Of a DNA stretch of 64,000 bases, positions 9,093 to 20,000 are shown one piece after another; within the stretch, counting starts at the first letter, position 1, and the number at the start of each line of letters is the position of its first letter. Both the position numbers and the translations under genes were made by a program. The notes under the pieces are model-generated. The model saw only the letters and a program-made list of their open reading frames with translations, was not told the DNA's origin and ran no database searches. The stretch covers positions 11,591,227 through 11,655,226 of the forward strand of contig NC_088647.1 in the NCBI RefSeq assembly GCF_964019385.1, read 5' to 3'. This DNA is from Sycon ciliatum (lineage: Eukaryota > Porifera > Calcarea > Leucosolenida > Sycettidae).

Positions 9093-10472
9093 AGAATCGC
9101 TGATATTATCAACTTGGCACTAGAGACCAGCGACCCACTGGACGTTGGCAGAGGCGCGCTCACCCTCTTGCAGAAACCCGGGAAACCTCTTGGGCCACTT
9201 TCCAGCACAAGGCCAATCGTATTGCTCTCGGTACTCCGGAAATGCCTATCACTGATCGTGCTCAAACGCATTCAGCCACGGGTTGAGGAATATTTATCCC
9301 CATCACAGAGTGCATTCCGACGTCATCGTAGTACCAGCGATGTTATATGGTGCCACAAGTGGTTGGGTGCAATGACTCAACGTTTCCACGACACGATTCA
9401 TATCCTTGGCATCGACATGAGTCGTGTGTTCGACACTGTTTGCCGTGATGTCCTTCTTGAGGTCCTGCACTCATTCCTGGACGCCAGCGACTTACGCATA
9501 GTGCAGATGCTGCTCGCCAATACATGGCTTGAGCCCCGCGTAAGAGGTGCACCGCTAGAGAAGTTCTCTACAAACATCGGAGTCCCACAAGGCGATAGCC
9601 TCTCTCCCGTTCTGTTCATCGTTTACTTAGAGGCTGCCCTCAAGGAGCTGCGACAGGCATTGCCGGCCTGACCATTGTCAGATGGCGGTCTGCCCCTCGA
9701 TATCGGCTACGCAGACGACGTTGACTTCATTAGCCACAGTGAAGCCTACCTTCGGGAAGTGGAAACCATTGCCCCAACCATTCTAGGCAAATGGCATTTG
9801 AATATCAATGCCTCGAAAACCGAGTATGCAGAAGTATCCAGGAAACCCGACCGGAACGACGAAGTGTGGAGATTAGTTACAAAATTGGGCTCTTTGCTAG
9901 GGGATGCTGAAGACGCTGCGAGACGGAGACAACTTGCTGGCTGCACATTCCGGTCCATGTACCTCATCTGGTTCCGGTGAGGCGAAATCAGCGAGCGTCT
10001 CAGGTTGCGACTGTATGAGGCGTACATCATACCTGTCCTCGCGTACAACAGTGGCACCTGGGGTCTTTCCAAAACTGAAATGGTTCGAATGGACAGTTTC
10101 CACCGACGACAGCTGCGCTCAATCATTGACATGCATCATCCCCGGCACATATCGAACGAGACCCTGTACAGGAGGTGCAAAACCCAGCCATTAAGCGTCA
10201 CCATCAACCGCCTGCGGATCGGACTCCTCGGGCACGTTCTGCGCTCACCAGTCGACACCCCGGCACAACTCGCTATGGGTGCATACTTCCGCCGGGCCAG
10301 TGACCCGGCTGCACAACGCTTCCGCGGCCGGCCGCGTACCACCCTTGCAACCACCGTCATCGCCGACCTGACCAGCCATGGTATCCCCACCCGGACGCAG
10401 ACCGATCTTGAGACCTGGCACACCAGAGCCCAAGACAGAAAAGGCTGGCGCACCCTGAAGGCAACTTGCTAG
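9093..10472 (+). pseudogene. Non-LTR reverse transcriptase, palm to C-terminus, two in-frame TGA stops
   Basis: One frame runs from the minisatellite to 10472, interrupted only by TGA at 9669-9671 and 9978-9980. Visible motifs in order: IADIINLALE, LQKPGKP and RPIVLLSVLRK (RT motifs 1-2), SQSAFRRHRSTSD, GIDMSRVFDTV (first catalytic Asp), GVPQGDSLSP, and YADDVDF (catalytic Asp pair, about 9706-9726). Then come LNINASKTEY and KLGSLLGDAEDAARRR, followed by a C-terminal part with LRLYEAYIIPVLAYNSGTW, RLRIGLLGHVLR and FRGRPRTT, typical of RTE/L1-like polyproteins. Both stops fall where CGA (Arg) would fit, consistent with CpG decay. The element cannot make an intact enzyme unless TGA is read through. 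Confidence 0.88.
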
Positions 10473-10729
10473 AACCAAACTGTTCAAAACACTCCAGATC
10501 GAATATTCAGAAATGACGAGACAACTCACCAGCTATTATCAATGAACTAATAATTTTCACCTTTCTGTAGTGCATCCAATTGATCACAGCTATTCTGCTC
10601 TATAGCATTGTTCCTCAAGATTCTGAGCTTTTTGTTTGTCTTTCTCTTTATCATCATCCTGAATGGCACAAGTGAAGTAGGCATCCTCACTTACATCGCG
10701 ATAGTGTTTATAATAATATAATAATAATA
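10473..10729 (+). other. 3' UTR and TAA-rich tail of the truncated retrotransposon
   Basis: Non-coding AT-rich sequence follows the RT stop and ends in a TAATAATATAATAATAATAA tail directly against the right target duplication at 10730. Confidence 0.75.
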
Positions 10730-12006
10730 ACTGCGTACGAGTGCAAGCGGCCGACTAGCAAACCAAAAATTTAAGCAAATCCAGCACCCACATTCAAGCT
10801 GGGCCCATTCACCCATAGGTACATTGAAAGAACACAAGTGCAGAAATGGTCCAAAATCAACCATTTCTCACCTTTCCCACTATTCACACCTGCAACTTGG
10901 ACAGTCACCATCGTGAATTCCTACAATAGACACACAAAGGGTAGTGCACAACAGAAATGACACACATTGTCATAAACGACCTGCCCTTGGCTGCTGAACC
11001 CTAATTATTACCTATCTCCCAGTTTGGGGCTTTTTGCCCGTGCATCCGGACTTGGAACTCAAGCCAGTTACAGTAGGGTCAAATTTCCTGGGGCACTGCC
11101 TACGAGTGCAAGCAGCCGACCAGCACACCAAAAAATTAAGCAAATCCAGCAGCCACATTGAACCTGGGGTCATTTACCCATAGGTACAGTGAAAGAACAC
11201 AAGCGCAGAAATGGTCCAAAATTCACCATTTCTCACCTTTCCGACTATTCACACCTGCAACTTGGACAGTGACCATCGTGTATTCCTACAACAGACACAC
11301 AAAGGGTAGTGCACAACAGAAATGACACACATTGTCATAAACGACCTGCCCAGGGCTGCTGAACCCTAAAAATTACCAATCTCCCTGTTAGGGGCTTTTT
11401 GCCCGTGCATCCGGACTTGGAACTCAAGCCAGTTACAGCAGGGTCAAATTTCCTGGGGCACTGCCTACGAGAGCAAGCGGCCTACTAGCAAACCAAACAT
11501 TTAAACAAATCCAGAACCCACATTGAAGCTGGCTCCATTTATAAATAGGTACATTGAAAGAACACAAGCGCAGAAACGGTCCAAAATTCACCATTTCTCA
11601 TCTTTCCCACTATTCGCACCTGAAACTTGGACAGTGACCATCGTGAATTCCTACAACAGACACACAAAGGGTAGTGCACAACAGAAATGACACACATTGT
11701 CATAAACGACCTGCCCTGGGCTGCTGAACCCTAAATATTACCTATCTCCCAGTTTGGGGCATTTTGCCCGTGCATCCAGACTTGGAACTCAAGCCAGATA
11801 CAGCAGGGTCAAATTTCCTGGGGCACTGCCTACGAGTGCAAGCGGCCTACTAGCAAACCAAACATTTAAGCAAATCCAGCACCCACATTGAAGCTGGGCC
11901 CATTTACAGATGGGTACTTTGTGCAGAAATGGTCCAAAATTCACCATTTCTCGCCTTTCCCACTATTCACACCTGCAACTTGGACAATGACCATCGTGAA
12001 TTCCTA
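10730..12006 (-). repeat. Satellite family A, segment 5
   Basis: About 3.5 diverged monomers. The last one carries a diagnostic variant, CATTTACAGATGGGTACTTT, lacking the usual GAAAGAACACAAGC. The same variant recurs just left of the MITE at 20310. Confidence 0.94.
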
Positions 12007-13022
12007 CTTCCTCCGCGTCATCGAAATTGTCGCAGTTTGACTAGTGACTTGTCACTTGTTACTGACAACTCCATAAGCTAAGCCATTCAAAACTTTTTAC
12101 ACAGTATGATAGTCTGAAGACTAGAGTAACGTTCCAGGACAGTTGGACTGAGAGTTTTCAAGCAGAGATGAAGTCCTCGTCGTCGCTGATGTCAATGGAC
12201 GCAAAAATATCGTTCCGAAATATTTCAAGGAAGGTTGAAAGTTGGTCGCGCCACATCTCAAACACTTTGACTTTCTCCACAGGGCAAGAGCTGCTATGCT
12301 TGTGTCGTCTGCTAACTCTGGATGATTTCAACTTCACCACCAACGAAGCCTAGTAAGAGTACACGATCGTTGCGAGGTCGGTTGATTACCGTCGGCGGAA
12401 TCACCTCGATCTTGAAATGAACTTTTTTTTAGCCGTGGTATGCCCATTTATTTTAGCTGTGTGGTCACAGCTCATGCAGGTAAGTGTACCATCACGTCCA
12501 GCGCGACCTCTTTTCCAGCATCACTGGTATACCATGGTACGGCACCTGCGCGTGCATCACTAGCACTACGTGTAGAGTCTGCACAGCTCTTGCAGGTACA
12601 ATCATGTACTGAGTGTCTCAGCCAGAGCGACAAATTTTATCGCTGTTGCAGGCATTTAGTTTGCTGACCCCTCGATGTTTCTCCAAGCGCTGCCACTTGT
12701 TCCACAAAGTCATTCTCACCCCAGCTTAGGTAAAACAGTGATGAGGCTTGAGTGAATGGCCATAAGCACGAGAAATGTGCAGGCTGCAACGCCTGACTGA
12801 TCTCAGGGGGTCGAAATTACCATCGCAGCGACATCAGCGAAGAAATTGAGTCTAGTTCAAAAATTCCAGCTTCCAATAACAGAAATTAGAACTTTACCGT
12901 CACAATATACTGATGACTATCGCCTATGTCCGCTTCCTTGCCTCTGGTACGAGTGCTGGTGAGTAAATACCCCGTTTTATATCAAACATCAAACTGCGAC
13001 AATTTCGATGACGCGGAGGAAG
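12007..13022. mobile_element. 1016-bp TA-flanked MITE, type 2, copy 1
   Basis: The terminal inverted repeats are 34 bp and identical at both ends (12007-12040 and 12989-13022), beginning CTTCCTCCGCGTCATCGAAA. The target duplication is TA (12005-12006 and 13023-13024) at the family A site GAATTCC-TA-CAACAG. Size and termini fit a Tc1/mariner-type or Stowaway-like MITE. Two small reading frames are shared with copy 2: about 61 codons open on both strands (12158-12353), and 75 codons at 12440-12667. The 61-codon minus frame ends in DISDDEDFISA. No DDE/D transposase core is visible. Confidence 0.9.
12440..12667 (+). CDS. Small ORF inside MITE type 2, doubtful
   Basis: 75 codons from a true ATG, cysteine-containing, with no recognised domain. 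The copy at 20743-20970 differs at one residue, but the two MITE copies are a recent duplication, so conservation says little. A consensus-like 5' splice site (CAG then GTAAGT, 12477-12485) lies inside it and a T8-AG acceptor-like tract lies just upstream. It could therefore be exon or intron debris of an ancestral transposase gene. Confidence 0.2.
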   Translation: MPIYFSCVVTAHAGKCTITSSATSFPASLVYHGTAPARASLALRVESAQLLQVQSCTECLSQSDKFYRCCRHLVC

Positions 13023-13038
13023 TACAACAGACACACAA
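13023..13038 (-). repeat. Short family A remnant between MITE and LINE
   Basis: TACAACAGACACACAA is the continuation of the monomer after the MITE. The last four bases, ACAA, recur at 17045-17048 and form the probable LINE target duplication. Confidence 0.85.
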
Positions 13039-13127
13039 GCTTATCACCATCTCCTCACAATTTGTGACGTAGGAACTGGTTGCAGGTTTTTGAGCTCTGG
13101 TCAAAGTCCCCCTTGTTCTCCCCCAGC

Positions 13128-14060
13128 ATGCCAGCCAGTCAGCCAAGCAGGCTGCCAGTAGCAGTTACAGGTGTGAAGTCGTCTTCTCTTCGCCAAACTC
13201 CTGAGAGGTTGAGCAGAAAGTCTCCCGTGGCGGATCGCTCGCCTCCTGACGGCCTGCGACAGCAAATTGACAACACCAGTTATGACGGGAGCCAGGCGGA
13301 ACAGGACGACACTGCGTCAATGCGCAGCACGTTAAACGAGATATTGTGGGAGCAGAAGGATATGAGTATGAGAGTAAACAGCATCTTTCAAGAAATCTCC
13401 CTGAAGCTAGAAAGTGTAATGGCGGAAAATCGCTCTTTGAGAGAGAAGCTGACGAAGTTTGAAGTGAGAGTGGAGGAGATGGAGAGGACTTTCCGTACTC
13501 GAGATGATGACCCTGCGTACCGTACCAGGAGTGCGGTGCAAAGCAATGCACCACGTGGAAACGCGTGGCGAACAGCTGGGAGCCACAGTGCAACGCAGCT
13601 TGCCGAGGTCACAGCAGAGGAGGTAGAGAGGGTGAAGAGGTCGGAAAACCTTATTCTCAGGGGCATCCCCGAAGCGGACAATGAGGACAGCGTAGCACTG
13701 TCATCCAGATGTGAGCAGCTCCTCCAGATTAGTGCTGACCAAATACTCTCTGCAGAGCGTATTGGTTCCGCCAGCAAAGCCGTACAGACCAAGGCCAGGC
13801 CAGTGAGGCTACGCATGAAAAGCCACGAGGCCAAGCTGTCAGTGTACCGTAAACGTCTGGATTTGAAACTGAATGATCAAGATGTGTACGTGAACAACGA
13901 CCTTACCAAGCAACAGCAGATTGCTAGACGACAGGCCCTGCCTAGGTATAAGGAACTCCGCCAAAAGGAGATCCGTTGCTCGCTACCGTATGGTGAGATT
14001 TTGAACCCAGATGGCACCCCGTACAGTGCAACTGAAATCGATGATCTAGCAACACAATAG
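13128..14060 (+). CDS. LINE ORF1 protein, 310 aa (coiled coil plus RRM-like region)
   Basis: ORF1 proteins of non-LTR elements bind element RNA and form the ribonucleoprotein with ORF2. From the first ATG (MPASQPSRL, 13128) the protein has a Ser/Pro-rich N-terminus. A heptad-like coiled coil follows at about residues 61-126 (ILWEQKDMSMRVNSIFQEIS, then SLREKLTKFEVRVEEMERTF). The segment SENLILRGIPEAD (about 172-184) is the typical start of the ORF1 RRM-like fold. A basic C-terminal part has VYVNNDLTKQQQIARR, as in L1/CR1-type ORF1. No CCHC zinc knuckle is seen. It ends at a single TAG, after which the same frame continues open into ORF2. The frame is also open upstream to 13080 without ATG. 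Confidence 0.85.
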   Translation: MPASQPSRLPVAVTGVKSSSLRQTPERLSRKSPVADRSPPDGLRQQIDNTSYDGSQAEQDDTASMRSTLNEILWEQKDMSMRVNSIFQEISLKLESVMAENRSLREKLTKFEVRVEEMERTFRTRDDDPAYRTRSAVQSNAPRGNAWRTAGSHSATQLAEVTAEEVERVKRSENLILRGIPEADNEDSVALSSRCEQLLQISADQILSAERIGSASKAVQTKARPVRLRMKSHEAKLSVYRKRLDLKLNDQDVYVNNDLTKQQQIARRQALPRYKELRQKEIRCSLPYGEILNPDGTPYSATEIDDLATQ

Positions 14061-16829
14061 GTTACATCAGGGTGTCCAAGTAATCACCAGCAACACTCCC
14101 TCTCAGCTGCTTCACCTCATCTCCGAGCAACAGATGTCGCTGACCCAGCACCTAACATTTTAAGAAATCCTTGTAACTATCCATCCAGTCAAACAGTGCC
14201 TGACTGTCCGTCTTCACCCATCAAGAGCTTAACCATTGCCCACATCAACATCTGTAGCCTAAGAAATACAACTCATGAAATCCATTGCATAATGTACAAG
14301 TACAGAATCGATGTGCTAGCAATCAGTGAAACATGCTTGGACTCTTCTGTGATGAATTGCGATCTTGCTATACCAGCCTACACTCTCTATCGCCGGGACC
14401 GAGCTGATCGCAGAAAGGGTGGCGGCGTTGCTTTGTATGTGCAGGAACAACTGAAATCCAGGCAACTTCAAGTAAACGACAGGTTAGAGACCATATTCGT
14501 TGGGTTGCACACCCATAGCCGAACGAATCCATTTCTATCCATCGGCTGCGTATACCGCGCTCCCGACAGCCATGTGGATTTCTGGGAGCAGCTCGACAAT
14601 AGCGTGCAGATGGCCTCCGCAACATGTCCGGACATCCTCCTCCTCGGTGATTACAATGTCAACATGCTCTCTGTCCCACCTCACCCAAACGCCCGCTATG
14701 TACAAGGCCTCTGCGCTGACCACAGCTTACAAAACGTCATACTACAGCCCACCAGAGTTCCTAGTCAGTCATGCCTAGACCTTGCACTCATACCGACAAC
14801 AATGACAACGGCTGCTCCGTCTTCCTCTCCCATGTTTCTTCATAGTACATTTGTTCACAGCGTCGATGGACTGTCCGACCACCATCTTATTGGCCTCTCT
14901 GTCCGTGTTAGTAGAGCCAACTTTGAACAGGCACACGAGCAATTCTCTCCAAGACGCCAACCTAGCCTGGCTCACCTTGACCGTAGGGTAACGTCTGCAG
15001 CTCCCAAACACATCCTTGACCCCTCAGATGTATCCGGCGGTTATACTCTAAATGCAGCGGCAAGCCACTGGCAACAAAGTGTCATGACAGTACTAGATGA
15101 TCTTGCACCATTCGTTACCCAGAAGCGCGCAGCTTACTCCAAACCCTGCCCCCAGCCCTGGGTCACCCCAGAGCTGAAACAGATGTTTCATCGACGAAGC
15201 TCAGCCCACCGCGCCTTAATAAAGCACCCCATGGATGACCGCCTCCGACAGCAGTATCGTGGAATACGTCGTCAAGGAACTTTACTAAACCGCAAACTGA
15301 AAAGTGTGTACTACAAAGATAAGTTCAGTGCCGCTACAGGAAATCCTAGACTCCAATGGGCAGTGCTGAATCAACTAACTGGAAGGAGAAAATCCCACCC
15401 CACACCGAAAGCCTCCCTCTCATCTTTGTCAGATACCCTAGGCAATATCGTCCATGATGAACACCGCGCTGCTCTTACGACCCCAGACACTCCGGCGGAG
15501 GACTGTTTAGACAACTGCCTTCTCGAGTTCCAACCCGTTACAACAGCAGCAGTAACGAAGATTCTCGAACGATTGAATGCCACGAAAGCATCTGGATCAG
15601 ACGGCATACCAGCTTACATCTTGAAACACCATGCCGCCGAGCTGGCCAATTCCTTAACTTCCATCTTCAACCAGTCATTGTCTAGCGGAAAGGTACCGTC
15701 AGCCTACAAACTAGCGTCTGTGTGTCTAGTGTTTAAGAAAGGCGACCCCTACGACAGTTCCAACTATCGCCCAGTCTCGCTACTGCCCAATATCTCCAAA
15801 GTCTTGGAATCACTAGTGCTCCAGCAGCTTCACGACCATCTGGACATCACACCCGGAGCAATTCCAAATGAACAGTTTGCATACAGGCGGAACCACAGCA
15901 CTGAGGACCTTTTAACACTTGCCATCAATAACTGGCAGAGAAGCATGGATACCGGAGACTATACGGCTGTACTGCTGCTCGATATGAGCAAAGCCTTTGA
16001 CCGCGTCCACCACCAAACGCTAATAGATGACCTTCACAATCTGAAGATCCGTGGAAATGCTCTTGAGTGGTTCAAGTCGTATCTGTCCCACAGACAGCAA
16101 CGCGTAGAAGTGAACGGAACCACAAGTGACTGTAGAACCTGCACTAGGGGCGTTCCCCAGGGTTCCGTCCTAGGCCCTACCCTCTTCAGCATCTACACTC
16201 GACTTGTCCCCACTCTGCCATTGCGTTCCCAATACCTTCTTTATGCAGACGACACCACCCTGTATGCCTCTGGAAAGTGTCCACGAATTCTCATGTCTGA
16301 CTTAGAAGACGATTTTTCAGTGGTTAAGCAGCACCTCACAGATCGCGGCCTGCTCCTGAACTCCAGCAAGAGCCAAGTACTACTGATCCACAGCAGACGC
16401 TCACATCCCCCACCTAACCTGAGCATTGTCTGTGGTTCGACTGTTATTGCCCCGTCTGACGAAGTTAAGTATCTAGGACTGACTCTCGATTCAACTTTAA
16501 GTTTCAGTGCCCACGTTAACTCCCTCAGGGAAGACATCGGAAAGAAACTAGGTGCTTTTCGACGTGGAAGGAGGAACCTTGCTGTCCAGGCCAGAAGGCA
16601 GTTCTACTTGTCAGTAGTCCAGAGCAAGCTCGAGTACGCCAGCACTGCCTACGTCCACTGCCTCGCTGACAATGTGAGAGATCAGCTGCTACGCATAAGT
16701 AAGAGAGCACTTAGATGCATATTTGAGCATGACACATTCACGCGGACATCATACTTGCTTGAGCGATACCACATAATTAGCTTAGACAAAAGATATTATA
16801 CTAAGTCCATATTCTTCGTGTTTCCTTAG
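14061..16829 (+). CDS. LINE ORF2: AP-like endonuclease and reverse transcriptase
   Basis: The enzyme nicks target DNA and primes reverse transcription of the element RNA. The frame is open directly after the ORF1 TAG. A GTG at 14196 is the first near-start codon; the first in-frame ATG (14292) falls inside the endonuclease and would remove its first motif. Numbering from 14196: AHINICS (15-21), SETCLDS (44-50), YRAPDS, GDYN (151-154) and SDHH (227-230) mark an exonuclease-endonuclease-phosphatase domain. SGSDGIP (about 465), DMSKAFD (596-602), GVPQGSVLGP (from 652) and YADD (683-686) mark a complete RT. The protein ends at 16829 after IISLDKRYYTKS. A likely C-terminal coding remnant in another frame (about 16850-16989, LPESLRTNHIPNSFRQELNN) suggests a late frameshift. 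Catalytic residues look intact. Confidence 0.88.
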   Translation, partial: VTSGCPSNHQQHSLSAASPHLRATDVADPAPNILRNPCNYPSSQTVPDCPSSPIKSLTIAHINICSLRNTTHEIHCIMYKYRIDVLAISETCLDSSVMNCDLAIPAYTLYRRDRADRRKGGGVALYVQEQLKSRQLQVNDRLETIFVGLHTHSRTNPFLSIGCVYRAPDSHVDFWEQLDNSVQMASATCPDILLLGDYNVNMLSVPPHPNARYVQGLCADHSLQNVILQPTRVPSQSCLDLALIPTTMTTAAPSSSPMFLHSTFVHSVDGLSDHHLIGLSVRVSRANFEQAHEQFSPRRQPSLAHLDRRVTSAAPKHILDPSDVSGGYTLNAAASHWQQSVMTVLDDLAPFVTQKRAAYSKPCPQPWVTPELKQMFHRRSSAHRALIKHPMDDRLRQQYRGIRRQGTLLNRKLKSVYYKDKFSAATGNPRLQWAVLNQLTGRRKSHPTPKASLSSLSDTLGNIVHDEHRAALTTPDTPAEDCLDNCLLEFQPVTTAAVTKILERLNATKASGSDGIPAYILKHHAAELANSLTSIFNQSLSSGKVPSAYKLASVCLVFKKGDPYDSSNYRPVSLLPNISKVLESLVLQQLHDHLDITPGAIPNEQFAYRRNHSTEDLLTLAINNWQRSMDTGDYTAVLLLDMSKAFDRVHHQTLIDDLHNLKIRGNALEWFKSYLSHRQQRVEVNGTTSDCRTCTRGVPQGSVLGPTLFSIYTRLVPTLPLRSQYLLYADDTTLYASGKCPRILMSDLEDDFSVVKQHLTDRGLLLNSSKSQVLLIHSRRSHPPPNLSIVCGSTVIAPSDEVKYLGLTLDSTLSFSAHVNSLREDIGKKLGAFRRGRRNLAVQARRQFYLSVVQSKLEYASTAYVHCLADNVRDQLLRISKRALRCIFEHDTFTRTSYLLERYHIISLDKRYYTKSIFFVFP

Positions 16830-17044
16830 CCATTGTGCAAGCTCAAGCTTGATACAGATCTATTTCATTCCTTGGTGCTGACCGCTTTATTGCGCTTCCC
16901 GAATCCCTTCGCACAAATCATATCCCCAATTCATTTCGCCAGGAACTTAACAATTTCATTCATCTTGGGCACCCTGTAAGAAGACCTTAGGGTCTGTTGG
17001 GAATGCCCAAGTAAAATAATAAAATACAATACAAATACAATACA
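16830..17044 (+). other. LINE 3' region with C-terminal coding remnant and AATACA tail
   Basis: One frame reads LPESLRTNHIPNSFRQELNN and stops at TAG (16987-16989), as in the C-termini of CR1/L2-like ORF2 (..WNSLP.., ..F+..L). It is followed by GACCTTAGGGTC, AATAAAATAC and a short-period AATACA tail ending at the satellite. Confidence 0.6.
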
Positions 17045-20000
17045 ACAAAGGGTAGTGCACAACAGAAATGACACACATTGTCATAAACGACCTGCCCAGG
17101 GCTGCTGAACCCTAAAAATTACCTATCTCCCAGTTTGGGGCTTTTTGCCCGTGCATCCAGACTTGGAACTCAAGCCAGTTACAGCAGGGTCAAATTTCCT
17201 CGGGCACTGCCTACGAGTGCAAGCGGCCTACTAGCTAACCAAAAATTTAAACAAACCCAGCACCCATATTGAAGCTGGGTCCATTTACCCATAGGTACAT
17301 TGAAAGAACACAAGCGCACAGATGGTCCAAAATTCACCATTTCTCATCTTTCCGACTATTCACACCTGCAACTTAGACAGTGACCATCGTGAATTCCTAC
17401 AACAGACACGCAAAGGGTAGTGCAAAAGAAAAATGACACACATTGTCAGGAACGACCTGCCTAGGGCTGATGAAACGTAAAAAATACCTATCTCCCAGTT
17501 TGGGGCTTTTTGCCCATGCATTCCGACTTGAAACTCAAGCCAGTTACAGCAGGGTCAAATTTCCTGGCGCACTGCGTACAAGTGCTAGCGGCCTACTAGC
17601 AAACAAAAAAATTAAGCAAATCCAGGACCCACATTGAAGCTGGGGTCTTTTACCCATAGGTACATTGAAAAGAACACAGGCGCAGAAATGGTCCAAAATT
17701 CACCATTTCTCACCTTTCCCACTATTCGCACCTGCAACTTAGACAGTGACCATCGTGAATTCCTACAAGAGGCACACAAAGGGTAGTGCAAAGCAGAAAT
17801 GACACACATTGTCATAAACGACCTGCCCAGGCTACTGAACCCTAAAAACTACCTATCTCCCACTTTGGGGCTTTTTGCCCGTGCATCCGGACCTGGAACT
17901 CAAATAAGTTACAGTAGGGTCAAATTTCCTGGGGCACTGCCTACGAGTGCAAGCGGCCTACGAGCAAACCAAAAATTTAAGCAAATCCAGCACCCACATT
18001 GAAGCTGGGCCCAGTTACCCATAGGTACATTGAAAGAACACAAGCGCAGAAATGGTCCAAAATTCACCATTTCTCACCTTTCCGACTATTCACACCTGCA
18101 ACTTGGACAGTGACCATCGTGAATTCCTACAACAGACACGCAAAGGGTAGTGCAGAACAGAAGTGACACACATTATCATAAACGACTTCCCCAGGGCTGC
18201 TGAACCCTAAAAAGTACCAATCTCCCAGTTTGGGGCTTTTTGCCAGTGCATCCGGACTTGGAACTCAAGCCACTTACAGCAGGGTCAAATTTCCTGGGGT
18301 ATTGCGTATGAGTGCAAGCGGCCTACTACCAAACCAAAAATTTAAGCAAATCCAGCACCCACATTGAAGATGGGCCCATTTACCAATAGGTACATTGAAA
18401 GAACACAATCGCAGAAAGGCTCCAAAATTCACCATTTCTCACCTTTCCGACTATTCACACCTGCAACTTGGACAGTGACCATCGTGAATTCCTACAACAG
18501 ACACACAAAAGGTAGTACACAACAGAAATGACACACATTGTCAGAAACGACTTGCCAAGGGTTGCTGAACCCTAAATATTACCTATCTCCAAGTTTGGGG
18601 CTTTTTCCCCGTGCATCCGGACTTGGAACTCAAGCCAGTTACAGCACGGTCAAATTTCCTGGGGCACTGCGTACTAGTGCAAGCGGCCGACTACCAAACT
18701 AAAAATTTGAGCAAATCCAGCAGCCACATTGAAGCTGGGGTCATTCACCCATAGGTACATTGAAAAGAAGTCAAGCGCAGAAGTGGTCCAAAATTCACCA
18801 TTTCTCACCTTTCCGACTATTCACACCTGCAACTTGGACAGTGACCATCGTGAATTCCTACAACAGACACACAAAGGGTAGTGCACAACAGAAATGACAC
18901 ACATTGTCATAAACGAGCTGCCATGGGCTGCTGAACCCTAAATATTACCTATCTCCAAGTTTGGGGCTTTTTGCCCGTGCATCCGGACTTGGAATTCAAG
19001 CCAGTTACAGCACGGTCAAATTTCCTGGGCCATTGCGTAGGAGTTCAAGCGGCCGACTACCAAACTAAAAATTTAAACAAATCCAGCAGCCACATTGAAG
19101 CTGGGGTCATTCATCCATAGGTACGTTGAAAAGAAGTCAAGCGCAGAAATGGTCAAAAATTGAACATTTCTCACCTTTCCCACTATTCACACCTGCAACT
19201 TGGACAGTGACCATCGTGAATTCCTACAACAGACACACAAAGGGTAGTGCACAACAGAAATGACACACATTGTCATAAACGACTTGCCAAGGGCTGCTGA
19301 ACCCTAAATATTACCTATCTCTAGGTTTGGGGCTTTTTGCCCGTGCATCCAGACTTGGAACTCAAGCCAGTTACAGCACGGTCAAATTTCCTGGGGCACT
19401 GCGTACGACTGCAAGCGGCCGACTACCAAACTAAAAATTTGAGCAAATCCAGGAGCCACATTGAAGCTGGGGTCATTCACCCATAGGTACATTGAAAAGA
19501 AGTCAAGCGCAGAAATGGTCCAAAATTCACCATTTCTCACCTTTCCGACTATTCACAACTGCAACTTGGACAGTCACCATCGTGAATTCCTACAACAGAC
19601 ACACAAAGGGTAGTGCACAACAGAAATGACACACATTGTCATAAACGACCTGCCCTGGGCTGCTGAACCCTAAATATTACCTATCTCCCAGTCTGGGGCT
19701 TTTTGCCCGTGCATCCGGACTTGGAACTGAAGCCAGTTACATCAGGGTCAAATTTCCCGGGGCACTGCCTACGAGTGCAAGCGGCCTACTAGCAAACCAA
19801 ATGTTTAAGCAAATCCAGCACCCGCATTGAAGCTGGGCCCATACACCCCTTAGGTACATTGAAAGAACACAAGGGCAGAAATGGTCCGAAAAACCATTTC
19901 TCACCTTTCCGACTATTCACACCTGCAACTTGGACAGTGACCATCGTGAATTCCTACAACAGACACACAAAGGGTAGTGCACAACAGAAATGACACACAC

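Larger units (their letters stand above)
6127..10729 (+). mobile_element. 5'-truncated non-LTR retrotransposon, with two secondary events inside
   Basis: The element replaces no satellite: a family A monomer stops at ACTGCATACGACTG (6113-6126) and restarts at ACTGCGTACGAGTG (10730-10743). This gives a 14-bp target duplication with two mismatches. The 3' end is a (TAA)n-type tail (about 10709-10729), typical of several non-LTR clades. Without the nested piggyBac-like element and the 20-bp minisatellite it is about 2.2 kb, starting downstream of any endonuclease domain, so it is 5'-truncated. Pieces in order: linker between endonuclease and RT (6127-6669), a short RT N-terminal piece (7687-7733), then RT palm, thumb and C-terminus (9093-10472), 3' UTR and tail. 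RTE- or L1-like clades fit; the clade is not resolved. Confidence 0.86.
13039..17044 (+). mobile_element. Nearly full-length CR1/L2/Jockey-type LINE, about 4.0 kb
   Basis: The element interrupts family A between CACACAA (13032-13038) and ACAAAGGGTAG (17045 onward), with a 4-bp ACAA duplication at most. It contains a short 5' UTR, ORF1 (13128-14060), ORF2 with endonuclease and RT (to 16829), a 3' region, and an AATACAATACAA-type tail (about 17010-17044). Endonuclease sequence, RT motifs and absence of an RNase H domain place it near CR1/L2/Jockey; the exact clade is not resolved. The homologous MITE copy at 20310 lacks it, so it inserted after that duplication. Confidence 0.9.

Noticed and set aside
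7718..9123. Long ORFs of 456-647 codons (IPTICC / PPSVAHTHH repeats)
   Set aside because: A stop-free 20-bp tandem repeat keeps all three frames open. Only the RT part after 9093 has protein features.
12158..12343. 61-codon minus-strand gene in the type 2 MITE (and copy at 20461)
   Set aside because: Both strands are open over the same bases, the two copies are a recent duplication, and differences between them are amino-acid changing, so there is no sign of selection.
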